Assembly: GCA_037176725.1 (NCBI GenBank)
Contig: JAZBRS010000075.1
Span: 77,564,001 to 77,628,000 of the forward strand
Source: Posidonia oceanica
Lineage: Eukaryota > Streptophyta > Magnoliopsida > Alismatales > Posidoniaceae
Direction of reading: 5' to 3'
Length of the DNA stretch: 64,000 nt
Shown here: positions 11,819 through 22,916 of the stretch, piece after piece
How the letters are laid out: the number at the start of each line of letters is the position of its first letter
Numbering within the stretch: position 1 is the stretch's first letter
Made by a program: the position numbers and the translations under genes
The notes under the pieces: generated by a model
What the model saw: the letters and a program-made list of their open reading frames with translations, nothing else
Database searches by the model: none
Told to the model about the DNA's origin: nothing

Positions 11819-12730
11819 GGAAGGGTTGTGTTTGCTTTGTGGGGGTGGGTCAACACCAAGAGCTGTATTTTGGACCTCCTTTGGGCCGAACCAAATTCCA
11901 ATCCGAAACCCCACACAAGCTGGCCCTAACCCAAAGCACTACTCTTTTCAATCCGTAACAATAACAATAAGAGTAATTGACTTGATGATTTTCACCCCAA
12001 TAATCTCAATTCAAAATCATATGCTTTGGTATTCTCATTTTCAATCGTTATATGGTATAATCATTTTATATGGTATCAACTTTATAATAATTTTTGACAT
12101 TATTTATTTAAACTCTATTAACATTATTTCTTCTTCTAATTCAACTCCAAATCCACACAACTCCAACTCCAACCTGCCACCACCGTCGGCCACTGCAAAA
12201 ATTGGGAATCAACTGATAATACAAGATATTAAAAACAGAAGTAACAACATCGTGCTGGAAAGAAGAATCAAAACCAGTGACCAATAAAAGGAGTCATGAA
12301 CTAACAGAAGAGACTATATATATAGCAGCAATACATCAAGATCCCATAATATCTTCTGTTGGACTCTATCTAGTCCACATCTGCATAATCTAATCAAAGA
12401 AGAGGATGCATGAAATGACACATACAAATAAAAAATTACGGACAGATCTCTCTCTCTCTCTCTGAAACAATAAAACAATTCTCATTCTTGGGATGAATAC
12501 ACCGTCGTCCACTGAAACAACAAACACAAGACCAAGGAAAAGAAATACATCTCACTCTCTCATGATCTCATCATCATCCACAAATGAGGAACTTGAATAC
12601 AGTAAAGACTAACCTAGCAAAGCAAGCAATATTGGAAGGTGGTTAATGAAGATCACATCTATTACAGAGTAGTCAATGAAGACTACGTATGTTATAAAAA
12701 AAGGAAAAAATTTCTTCCTTAAATCATAGA
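11819..12730. other. AT-rich intergenic DNA, no gene seen
   Basis: A 171-codon frame at 11772-12287 begins inside the preceding transposon end and is low-complexity asparagine/isoleucine-rich; I do not accept it as a gene. A short TC run lies near 12446-12463. Nothing else is recognised. Confidence 0.5.
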
Positions 12731-12878
12731 AATAGTTATGGATAAAGGTGATATGAAGAGATTATTGCATCCTCTGTATAAGAAGGACATGGGGATGATT
12801 TATACGGGAAAAAATATCCTAGAAATCTTGTATTCTTGGAGTCCTAAATTACCTTACAATCGTGATCACGCCTTCAAG

Positions 12879-13303
12879 TGGTATCAAAGCAGTGTTACAT
12901 ACCTTTTTCCGGCCCCCCCTCCACCGACGAATCGGCCACGCCCTCTGCCTGCAGCCATCTTCCGTCGCGACCAAGCCTTCTCGGCGTTCTGGTCTAGATC
13001 GGCCGATCCCGTGCCGCAATTTGGTCTCCGGCCTCGCGATCAGCCTCCGCCTCACCCTGCTTCTGCCCCCTATGCGATCTGCCCTCTTCTTGCGTCGATC
13101 TCGCATCTGTCCTCCTCCCACTAAAGCTGCTCCAACCCCCCTCCGGTCTCGATCGGCCTCCCTGCACCTAATACGGCCTTCTCCCCTCCCGATCGACTTC
13201 ACCGCGCCTCCAACCTCCTTCCGACTTCGCCCCTCCTTCCGACCTCGCACCGCTTCAGCTCCCTCTTTCCCCTCGACTTCGCCCCTCCTTCCGGCCTCCG
13301 ATC
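12879..13303 (+). other. PBS-like site and C-rich leader upstream of the gypsy pol fragment
   Basis: TGGTATCAAAGC at 12879 resembles the initiator-tRNA primer site used by many plant LTR elements. About 400 nt of C-rich, repeat-like sequence full of CTCC/CGAC words then runs directly into the protease end without a gag gene. The joint at about 13300 looks like a deletion fusion. The long frames on both strands here are compositional. Confidence 0.4.
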
Positions 13304-14540
13304 TTGGGCATGGATTGGTTGAGCCAATATTCTGCTTTGATCGATTGTACTCGTAGGAGGATTTTCTTTGAAGCTGCTGATGTTGGTTCCTTCTTTGTGC
13401 AAGGTGTGCACCAGGGTGAGCTTAAGCTTGTGATTTCTGCTATGAAGGCTTACAAGTCTTTGGCTCAGGGTTGTGTGGAGTACCTTGCTAGTGTGGTTAC
13501 CTCCCCTTCTCCAGAGTCGGGTGTTCACAACATATCTATTGTGTGTGAGTATCCCGATGTTTTCCCGGATGATTTGCCTGGCATGCCACCTCATAGGGAA
13601 GTGGAGTTCTTTATTGAGTTAACTCCGGGCAGTGGTGCTGTTGCGAAGAATCTTTATCAGATGGCGCCAGTTGAGTTGCGGGAGCTCAAGGCCCAGCTGC
13701 AGGAGTTACTGGACAAAGGGTTCATCAGGCCAAGTGTGTCTCCGTGGGGAGCGCCTATCTTGTTCGTTCGTAAGAAGGATGGTTCACTCCGATTGTGTAT
13801 AGACTACCGGATGTTGAATCAGCTTACAGTGAAGAACAAGTATCCCTTGCCCTGTGTTGATGACCTGTTTGACCGTTGCAGTCTGCTTCCGTCTTCTCGA
13901 AAATTGATCTGAGATCAGGATATTACCAGTTGAGGATCCATGATTTAGACATTCAGAAGACTACCTTCTAGACGCGGTATGGCCATTTTGAGTTTGTGAT
14001 TATGCCCTTTGGCTTGACCAACGCCCCTGCAGCATTCATGGAATTGATGAACCGGATTTTCAGACCTTTCTTGGACCAGTTTGTGGTGGTCTTTGTAGAT
14101 GACATCTTGGTCTACTCCTCAGATGAGGCAGCTCATTCTCAATATCTGAGGGCAGTGCTGGATGTTCTAAGGCAGTACCAGCTGTACACCAAGTTCTCCA
14201 AGTGTGAGTTCTAGTTGAGGGAGGTTATGTTCCTTGGCTACCTTATCTCTGGAGACGGCGTCAGAGTTTATCCTGCCAAGGTTGAGGCAGTTAGCAATTG
14301 GTAGAGACCCAGGACTGTGTCTGAGATTAGAAGTTTCCTAGGATTAGCAGGTTACTATAGGAGGTTTATCAGGGATTTCTCTTCTATTGCTTCATCCCTG
14401 ACAGCTCTCACCAAGCAAGGGGTTCCGTTTATTTGGGACCAAGGTTGTGAGGCGAGTTTCAATGAGTTTAAGGCTCGTCTGACTTCTGCTCCTGTTTTAA
14501 CCTTGCCTTTTGGTAGTGGCGAAGTCCAAGTGCAGCACGT
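13304..14540 (+). pseudogene. Ty3/gypsy chromovirus-type pol fragment (end of protease, RT, start of RNase H)
   Basis: The fragment starts at the end of the protease domain (LGMDWLSQY...IDC). It then gives the [58 protein letters not shown], the catalytic FVDDILVYS, and RSFLGLAGYYRRFI. It breaks off at LTLPFGSGE before RNase H. One small deletion shifts frame near 13880 after DDLFDR. Stops replace residues at 13970, 14214 and 14302. There is no integrase or chromodomain. It jumps straight to LTR sequence after about 14540, so the 3' half was deleted. A PBS-like TGGTATCAAAGC lies upstream at 12879-12890. Confidence 0.9.
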
Positions 14541-14599
14541 GGAGCTCGGAGTGCGTGTGGATCGTCGGAGGACGGAGGTTGTCCCTCTGTCTCAAGGTA

Positions 14600-17046
14600 C
14601 ATGCCTCGCCCTAGGAGATCTAAATATTTAGAAATTGATATGCATGTGTCCCTTGCCATGTTTTGAATGTTATGGAAGTGTTTAGCAATTTTTGAGGATT
14701 TATATACATTCTAGTCGAATATATTGGCTTAGGTTGTCTTATGACTTGAATGTGGATTTTCTACTGTTTTATGAGGTTGTATGCTTTCAGATGGCTTTAT
14801 TATGATTTTATTATGTACCTTGTTATGTTTATATGCTATGGTAGAGGTTTAGTGATTTTTTTAGAGATTTTATGTGGTTTTGGTCGAATATGTGGCCCGA
14901 GCGGCTTAATTGCTTGATTGTGGTTTTCCCGGTGAATTCCGGTGTTTTAGGCCTCGGATTGAGGCGAATGTGATATGTTTGGGTTACTCGAGCGGATGTG
15001 CTCGCTTCCATGTGTTGCATGCTTGATTTTGGCATGGATTTGATAGTGTTTTGAGTTTTTAATAAAAATGGCTTGAATATTGGATTTCCGGTGTTTTTGT
15101 GAGTTGCGTGCCTCGGAATGCCATAATATATGTATGGTTGCATTCATTGTTGAATTCTGGAGATTTCGGTATATGACATGCTAGTTTTGGAGTTTGATTC
15201 AGGTATTTTGGGTTTTAAGTCGGCTTTATAAGTTTTCTGCCCTGTCCTGGTTCGGCACGACCTTTTTGGTCGATCTGTCGATTTCTGGGGGAAATCGGTA
15301 CACCGGTTCATGTCGGTGTCACCTTTTCTGTCAGATTTAGACCAGAACCTAAATTCGGTCGACCGATATCGATCGGTCTGCTGTTTTCAAGGTTGGATCG
15401 GTTCGACCGGTGGATTTAGTTCCATCGAAGTAGGGATTTTCGGTACGACTGATGTGATATCGGTTTGCCGATCACTGTGCGGACCGGTCGGTCGATGGAT
15501 TTAGTTCCATCGAAGTAGGGTTTTTCGGTCTACCGGTTGGAGTACTGGTCTGCCGATTCTAGTTTGGGATGCTCTCCCGGACTTGTTTTCCAATGTGGTT
15601 TCCTCGATTGGTTTTGGGCTTATTGTGTTTTAGCCAATGTGTTTAATAAATGCTATCAAAGAGATTTTTGAGGAAAAACATGAATTGTTTGTAAATGATT
15701 TTGCCGAAGTTTTCCATGGCCGAAAACCTGAGAGTTGTATTGGCTGGACTCGGGGATGCGATGGCATTCTTGGTGTGTCACACACTTCGCTTGGGTTGAG
15801 GTTTGGGGGTCGGGGTGCCGGCCGTACCTAGCGGTGTCATAACAGCGGACTCGGGAGGTATGATATTCCTACGTGGCTGGGCGTGATACCCTAGTTGTTA
15901 CGGGCACTGGGACTCGCCTGGTTTTGGGTGCTGGCTGAGCCTAGGGATTAGAGCCTCTAGTGGTTCGGGGCACTGGTGCTGGCTAAGCCTAGAGGTTGGA
16001 GTCTCTAGTGGTTCGGAGCATTGAGTTGAGGTCGCCGTATATTAGACATGCATTGTGGTTTGTCCTGAGTGAGGACAACTTGCCTAGTTGGGGTGAGTAG
16101 CTTTCCCAGGTGGGGATCGCTTTTGAGGCGTCTCTAGTGACGAGATGCCGGGACGGACACGCTTCTCCACAGGACGGGTGTTCGTAGTAGTACAGTGAGA
16201 TGCAGAGGTGAGTCCCTAGCTACTACTTGAGGCCAAGTTGGTTGCTTGGCGCCAGGCAACATGATCAGTTGCGGTTTTTGCTCGCAGAGCTGTGTTTTGG
16301 TTGTTGCTGGCCGTATTAGGCCTTGAGCTTTGCCTGAGTTTGGGCTTAGTGAGGTTTTGCTGTGTTTGGGCCATATTAGGCTAGTTGCTTTCCGCCTGTG
16401 TATGACGTGATATTGTGGTTTGAGTTTTGGACCGTATTGGGCTAGATGTTTTCCTGCTTAGTTATAGCGTGTGGCTTTGGTTTTGAGCTTTGGGCTGGTG
16501 GGTCGCTATATTGATTGAGATTTAGTTTTACGAGGTATTTCCACCTTGTTTTGGCAGGTGAGCCGAGTGTTTTCCTAACCTAAGGGGTTGGAGGGTTTTG
16601 AGTGGTTCTGAGCTTTTAGGTCGGTAGGCCGTGGTTTTGTGAATATTTTATAAACATCTGTCTTCCCCGGTTATAGCATGTTGGCTTTGGGAAGGGTGTT
16701 TTATTTGATTATATTGCTTGTTGTGGACTCGGATTTGGGGTTTTACCAGTTGTACCATGTTTGAGGTTTGATACTGGTTTCTCGCGTGGTTTTTGCGAGG
16801 TGTGTGCTGGGTGACGATTTCTAGGTCATTCACGTGTGCTTTGTGTGGTTTTTAGTTGCAGGTGCAGATGATTAGCTGGTTCAGAGTTCTAGTGCATATA
16901 GTGGGAGTTACGTAGCTGTTCACTGCAGGTTTCTGGTATAGATATCTGTTGTTTAGTCTAGTAGTTTATTATAATTATTGTAATTAATTAAGTTTTAAAT
17001 TTGTTGGGCTTTTGGTTTTTTGTGGGTAACGACTCGGGTTGTTACA
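14600..17046 (+). repeat. 3' LTR remnant of the gypsy element, same family as the LTR at 60826
   Basis: The sequence ends GGGTTGTTACA at 17046, the inverse of the TGTAACGACC start seen at 60826. 15770-16280 aligns with about 63300-63740. Shared words include CCTCTAGTGGTTCGG, GTCCTGAG(T/A)GAGGACA and GCCGGGACGGACA. The LTR's own 5' start is missing. 15250-15560 contains pairs of CGGT..ACCG inverted repeats and a duplicated block (15408-15441 and 15494-15528). There is no coding content. Confidence 0.7.
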
Positions 17047-17278
17047 AAAAACATTAACAGAAATATTTAGTAAAGCCATTAGTGTGGACTTGGATATGGT
17101 TGAAGCAAAGAAGAAGGTAGACGAAGAGATAAAGAAGCTTCTTGGTATTACTACGATCGAGCGTTTCAAAGTAGTAAGAAACATTACTAAAGATGATGAT
17201 AAGATCATTGTTTTCTTCTTTGTTGCTGATGATGAAAAAGAAGAATGGGTGAAAGCAGTGTTTAATGGTGACATTTGA
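17047..17278 (+). pseudogene. Unidentified C-terminal coding fragment cut by the LTR
   Basis: An open frame runs from the LTR boundary to a stop at 17276-17278. The roughly 75 residues are lysine/glutamate-rich and end VFFFVADDEKEEWVKAVFNGDI-like. Amino-acid composition and the clean stop look protein-like, unlike the flanking DNA. I do not recognise the family. It may be the 3' end of a host exon or an older element interrupted at its 5' side by the gypsy LTR. Confidence 0.35.
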
Positions 17279-17784
17279 TGTTGTTTATTTTATTGATTGT
17301 GAAATTACTATATTTTAGTGACATTTGGTGATGTTTTTTGGTCGAATGATGTAATGAGTAAACATGAATTTATCATTTTTATTCTACTTTTATGGAAAAA
17401 AACTATTTTAATTTTTTTTCCAGATTAATAGAATATATTTGTTAATATGTAGTTGTTAATCTTTCAAATTTTACATTTCTATTCCGATTCTATTCTTATA
17501 TACCAAACAGTGGAATGGAATTGTCTATTCTATCAATTCCATTCTGTAATTCTATTACATATCAAACACAAGAATAAAATAAGAATATTCCATTCCATTC
17601 TACTTCAAATTCTATTTTAAAATTCATTTCATTTCTTTTCATTTCCATTTCAATATACCAAACACAACAGAAGTGATAAGCTCTCGTCTTTGCACTCTCA
17701 GCCCACCACTAACCCACCATCAACTCAAGTAATGTAGTACCTTGAATATTCGAGTTTCTCCGTCCAAGTTAATCACAGATAACA
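17279..17784. other. AT-rich spacer with MITE-like words
   Basis: There are repeated ATTCCATTCTA-type words. ATACCAAACA occurs at about 17500 and again near 17655 close to the right side of the block. This suggests a decayed MITE, but no TIR pair or TSD could be defined. Confidence 0.3.
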
Positions 17785-17969
17785 AACAGTTACAAACCCG
17801 AAAGCCAACGTCACCATCATACCCATTGGGAGCACGTACGTGGCATCTCGTCACGTAAAAATCCCCCGCGCTCGACAACAACAGTTACAAACCCGAAAGC
17901 CAACGTCACCATCATACCCATTGGGAGCACGTACGTGGCATCTCGTCACGTAAATATCCCCCGCGCTCG
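17785..17969. promoter_or_regulatory. 90-bp tandem promoter duplication with ACGT/ABRE cores upstream of TLP1
   Basis: 17785-17874 and 17880-17969 are identical except for one base (AAAAATC versus AAATATC), with period 95. Each unit holds CACGTACGTGGC (17833 and 17928), which contains the ABRE core ACGTGGC, plus a TCACGT. The array lies about 370-550 bp above the TLP1 start codon. bZIP-type factors bind ACGT cores; regulation of this gene by them is inference. Confidence 0.75.
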
Positions 17970-18294
17970 TGTAGACCACGGCATTTACCAGAAAACGACA
18001 CCTCCCCCGTGTAGACTACGGCCAGAAACAGGTGTATGGATAGCCATCACCACTGACCCCACCACTCATTACAGCGCCAGTCCTACCCACACGCACCAAT
18101 CTGTGTTCCGGCTCCCATTCCAACGGCCACAATCCCCCTATTCCACTTCCACCCCCGGGTACTTCCCTTCCCCACCTCCTCCTCTCCTACTTCCCATTCC
18201 CGTTCTCGCTCTTCCCGGTGATGAACTTGAATCCCAAAACCCTACCCCTCTCTCCTCTCTTGTCGCCTACTAGGTAGCTCCGGCGGCGGAACAC

Positions 18295-18417
18295 ATGGTG
18301 GCGCTGGGTGCCGGTGGTTCGGAAGTGGAGATCAGCAATGGACGCCGAGATCGTTCGATCCTTCACGTCCCGCTACTCCGACTGGATCGTGGAGGCTCTC
18401 AACGAGCTCCAGGATAA
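18295..18417 (+). promoter_or_regulatory. Upstream ORF overlapping the TLP1 start codon
   Basis: An ATG 43 nt above the TLP1 start opens a 40-codon frame ending at TAA 18415-18417, inside TLP1 exon 1 and out of frame with it. If the transcript begins upstream of 18295, scanning ribosomes would meet it first. Its start context is weaker than that of the main ATG. The transcription start is not visible. Confidence 0.5.
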
Positions 18418-21083
18418 CTTCCTGATCACCGATCCTTCCATCGCCGGCCACCCTATCGTGTTCGCCAGCCCCGGATTCCTGAAGACGTCGGGCTACGGGA
18501 GGGGCGAGGTGATCGGGAGGAACGGGAGGATGTTCCAGGGCCGGGGGACGGACAGGAAGGCGGTGATCGAGATCCGGGAGGCTATCAGGGAGGAGCGGGC
18601 GGGGCAGGTGAGCTTGTTGAACTACAAGAAGGACGGGACGCCGATGTGGATTTTGTTCCACCTGTTCCCAGTGTTTGCCAAGGAGGACGGGCAGGTGAGC
18701 AATTTCGTGGCGGTTCAGGTACCGATTGAGTGGAGGAGGCGGAGGAGGGTGGAGGAGGGGGATAGGAGGAGGTGTGGTGGTGGAGGAGGGGGGATTGTTT
18801 TCGGGAGTTGTAGGACGGAGTTGTGCGCCGAGGCGGAGATTAGGTTTAATCTTGCGGTCGACTCGTTCATGGATTCGGATAATCGAGGCGAGTGCTTCTT
18901 CTTGAGTTCATAGTGATTTCTATTAGTGAATTGGATGTGATTGAGCAATTACTTTTTCCGGTTTAGTAGGATAGATTGTTATCCACGATTTTCTGTTAGT
19001 AATCTATAGAAGTAGTCGGTGATTACTTGGACACATTGTAGCATTCTTTTGGTTTCACTGTTCCTTGCTTTGACTCGTAATTCTATGTTCAAATCCACTA
19101 ATGCTCTCATTATTCCGGTCAGCAAGTTTCTAGTTCAAGGTGTTAATCTGTAGCTGTCAGTCTTTATCTTCTAACTAAATACAAACATCTTTTGTCTGCT
19201 TCACCTAGTATTTGGCTAGGATAGTAGGATTTTGTCTGCATTGTTGCAGGTTGGCTATGTAAGTAGTAGGTTCCAGTAGCTTCTGCTAGCAAGTCAGTTT
19301 TACTTTTGCTTGTTATTGATCATGAGTTGATTTGTGTTTTCTTGGTGATACCTGTAGGATTGGAAGCAGAACAATTATGTGAGGCCAGTGAGGTGGAGAA
19401 ACAAAAGGCTATCAATGCTGCTAACAACATTCTATCTGCACTAACTCACTATAGTGAGCTTACGGGCAGGATGGTTTCTGGAAAGCGATGCAGTTCACTT
19501 CATGTTATGCCTCTTAGTTCATCCCTAAATATATCCTTTCGTAGAATCAAACAGAGCTTTGTATTGTAAGTTGTTACAAGTTCCTTAGTTGGTTTACATT
19601 GTTATAGGTTGCTTCCTGATATTGATTTGTTGTGATTCGAACTTCTATAAACTTACAAGTTTTTGTTGCCTTTGCAGGACTGATCCCCACTTGCCTGATA
19701 TGCCAATTGTTTATGCAAGTGATGCATTCCTACGTTTGACGGGTACACCATCATCATTTTTCATTACTTGAAAATTACTTAACTCCAACTGATGCCAATC
19801 TTCATGAAATGTAACTTATAAATTTTACACCAGATTGCAGTATTTATGAATATTCGATACTCAGATGGTGAGTTTTGGATAACAGTTTTATGGTGATGTC
19901 TGTTTCCTCCGAAACGTTGCTGAACTTATATACACCCAATACTCCAAATATGAGATAACATTTTGAACACTATTAAGTGGAAAGTATCTTGGGCAGTCTA
20001 GTCTCACACATCTTCATGATTAAAGTCGCCAACCACCACACCACACCAGATAGTGGAACACTCTTAATGCTACATTTTGAACACTCTTAAGTGGGTTTTT
20101 TTTACTCTTTAATTGTTTGACCATATATACTTCTATGTAATTTAATTCGTAGCTACGTCCTTAAAGGACTCAATAACTACTCCACTTCTATATCGTAAGT
20201 TAAGTCAGTGTTTGATGTCCTTGCAATATAATCAGCCTTGCTTCAATGATCCACTATTTCATGAGTGATTGAATTCTTTTCACCACTTGTAATCTATTGC
20301 ATCTACATTTTGCTTTACCTCTTGAAGCATGTTGCCAGTTCTTGTCTTCTACTACCTTATTCAAAAAATATACACTTCTCATTTTCCTTTATAGGCTACT
20401 CTAGATCTGAAGTACTGGGCCGGAATTGCAGATTCCTGAATGGATCTGGTACAGATGTTTTAACGTTACATGAGGTATGACAGATGTTTGGAGCTTTAAT
20501 CTTCCATATTTGTATAACTTGTTCAGTCTATTGGTTCCTTTTATTATTATAATTTGCCATTGTGATTCTGCCACTTAATAAGTGTTTTGAAATGACGTCA
20601 TGGTTTTCTGCTGGTAGATAAAGGAAAATATTCTAGCTGAGCGATGTTGTTCAGTGCGTATTCTGAACTACAGGTTTGACTTCTACCGGAAACTTCATGT
20701 TGAAGCTTTTTTGTTGATGTCTCTGCCTTGTTTGGAGAAGCAATTCTTAACTAATTTTCCATCACTTTTGGATATCAGGAAGGATGGCAGCTCATTCTGG
20801 AATCTTCTTTACATATCACCGGCAAGGAATGCATCTGGCAAGGTTTAATCATCTTCACGAGTTTGAGATGTCCATCAAGGAGTTGGATTGATGATTAATG
20901 TCTTCAATTTATTTTTGAACTTCTGTCCCACAGATTGCATTTTTTGTTGCTGTACAAATAGATGAGAGTGCAAAAAATGATGGGCAACCACTTAGTCCAG
21001 AAATGAGGCAGCTAGGTGCAGTTGGTGCGGTCAAGGTTGCAGTAAGAAGCTTGTCACTATCAACAGGTGCAAGCTGTTCTAAA
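18338..21083 (+). CDS. TLP1: TWIN LOV PROTEIN 1 (PAS/LOV protein, LLP/PLP), seven exons
   Basis: This is a plant two-LOV-domain flavoprotein, a putative blue-light sensor without a kinase. Exons are 18338-18887, 19358-19565, 19678-19742, 20395-20474, 20618-20673, 20779-20842 and 20934-21083. Phases match at every junction and give 390 aa, close to the usual family length. LOV1 (residues about 15-130) reads GRNGRMFQ, glycine in place of the flavin-adduct cysteine. LOV2 (about 235-340) has the canonical GRNCRFLNG and SFWNLLYISPARN. Intron 1 has a GC donor (GCGAGT at 18888), the only choice that keeps frame and homology (SDNRG|LEAEQ). The start ATG has G at -3 and +4; an out-of-frame ATG at 18295 precedes it. 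Downstream, RIQ is convergent. Confidence 0.93.
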
Positions 21084-21089
21084 TCGTAG

Positions 21090-22311
21090 GTCCGTTTGGA
21101 AATGCTTCCCACGAGATTAGTTTCTGGTTTAAATCCCAGAAGTTAGCTTATAGGGTGACTACCAAAAGCCTGTTTGGTAAAATAAGGTACTTGTGTGGAT
21201 GTGAATTTCAAATGAAAATATCATTTTGCCCCTCTAAAAAACCCAATAGATCACGACTCCTCTCTTCACGGCCTCTCTCTTCCTTGACGTCCCTTCTCTC
21301 TCACGATCACTAAAAATCACCTTTCGATCTTTGTCTCTCTGATTGTCACGTCTCTTCGGTGTGTCTTCCTCTATCCCTATCTCTTGATGTCGTTGTCATC
21401 TTGATGCTTTACCATTGTTATTTGGATCACCTTCAAGGCTGTTGTGTCGACTAGTAGTGGTTGTTATCCCCCTCACATCTACAACAATAGGATTGGTTGT
21501 CGTCGCCCTCACATCCACAACAATAGTTAGGGTTTTGAGAGAGATGAGAGAGAAAAATGAGAGAAATATTGTACATGATTTTGGTGGCAATATTGTAGAT
21601 AATAATGGTATTTTGATGTAAAATTTAAAAAATAATTAAGACATCAATCATTTAGCCCAATTATTTTGGTAGAAGTTCCTTTTCCACCTATTTCTCCAAA
21701 GCTTATAAATGCACATGAGTGTTCTCATCGACTTTGTGAGAAGTGGAACGAGAAGATCTTGTTTGGAAATGTTTCTACCTATTTGCATAGTCTGTTAGTA
21801 AAATTTTATACTTGCTAGTAGTTCAACAGTTTTCCACAATGGTTTATCAGATTCTGTGAATTTGTATCTCTATCATCTTGTATGTATAACTAAGATTCCG
21901 TTTGGAATTGTTTCTGGTAAATTATGGAAAATCATAAAAGTAGTTCTAAATAAGGTTTAGTTTTCCTACTTCTTACAAAGTTACAGCTTATGGATGAGGG
22001 AAATTATATGTAAATTTATGATTTTTTAGAAGTTGGTTAGAGAGAGTTTCTGGTAGAAGTTGGATAAATAAGGTATGTAATTACAATGTTAGTCTTGTTA
22101 TTTTTGTAATTATTATATCTGTGATGAGAGAAAGGGAGAGATGTGTAATTTAACTGTTGGTAGAATTTAACTTGTATCAATAGACTTTTATTTAGCAAAT
22201 AAGATTTTTAAAGGTAATCTAGAATCTAGTTTCTATAAAAACTCTCAAAAGCCAGTTTATGAAAAAAACTCTGAATTTTATTTTTACATTTAGGAAGTTC
22301 TAAACGAAGCC
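21090..22311. mobile_element. Candidate non-autonomous DNA transposon in the TLP1 3' region
   Basis: 21090-21110 (GGTCCGTTTGGAA...CTTCC) and the inverse of 22293-22311 (GGCTTCGTTTAGAACTTCC) form imperfect inverted repeats. An internal CCGTTTGGAATTG copy at about 21899 suggests nesting or a second end. Flanking 8-mers match only 5/8. The element starts seven bases after the TLP1 stop codon, so it would supply part of that gene's 3' UTR. There is no transposase. Confidence 0.35.
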
Positions 22312-22916
22312 TAAGAGTAGGGGGATACACGTGTATTTTTGTATTTCTTGATGTTCTCTGTCTTTTGGTTTGCCTATCACAACCCACTACAAAAAATGTA
22401 CTCAAGCACGACGTGAGATCTTATGAACCAAAAACCTATTAATAAATACGAAAACATTCGCACCAGTTCCCAAAATATAAAATTTATATCAAATTGGGCC
22501 GGAATCTGTTACTTGAACGAGAACGGATCTTGTGGAATCATATTTTTTGCTTGTGGTAAATGGCGAGGGAAGGTCTAAATGAAATTGAAAAAACTGAAAC
22601 AGTACGTAAGAATGTTTGTGTTTTCAAGAGAGTGCTTTTCTACTTTCTAGTGCAGTTTTGTACAGCATGTAGTTTTCGACACAGTCGATACCTAAGGAGG
22701 TGAGGCGGCAACCTCGTAAATTCACAAATCGATCCACGGGTTTAAACAACTTCGCCGGTCTGTTTCCACTAGATGATTGCCTTGATCGCCTTGTAACCAC
22801 ATGAGTTGTGTCGATATTAAATTGATCGTTGTGGGATACCATGACGAGTGTAACAAAAGTGCAACAAAAGAAACACTTACGTGCAACAACCACCACACAA
22901 CAGAATTCCCGTTAGT

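Noticed and set aside
12849..13356. Overlapping Arg/Pro-rich ORFs of 128-164 codons on both strands
   Set aside because: Products of a C-rich compositional tract; no domain or codon signal.
22384..22396. CACTACAAAAAA resembling a CACTA transposon end
   Set aside because: No inverse end or 3-bp TSD partner was found in the window.
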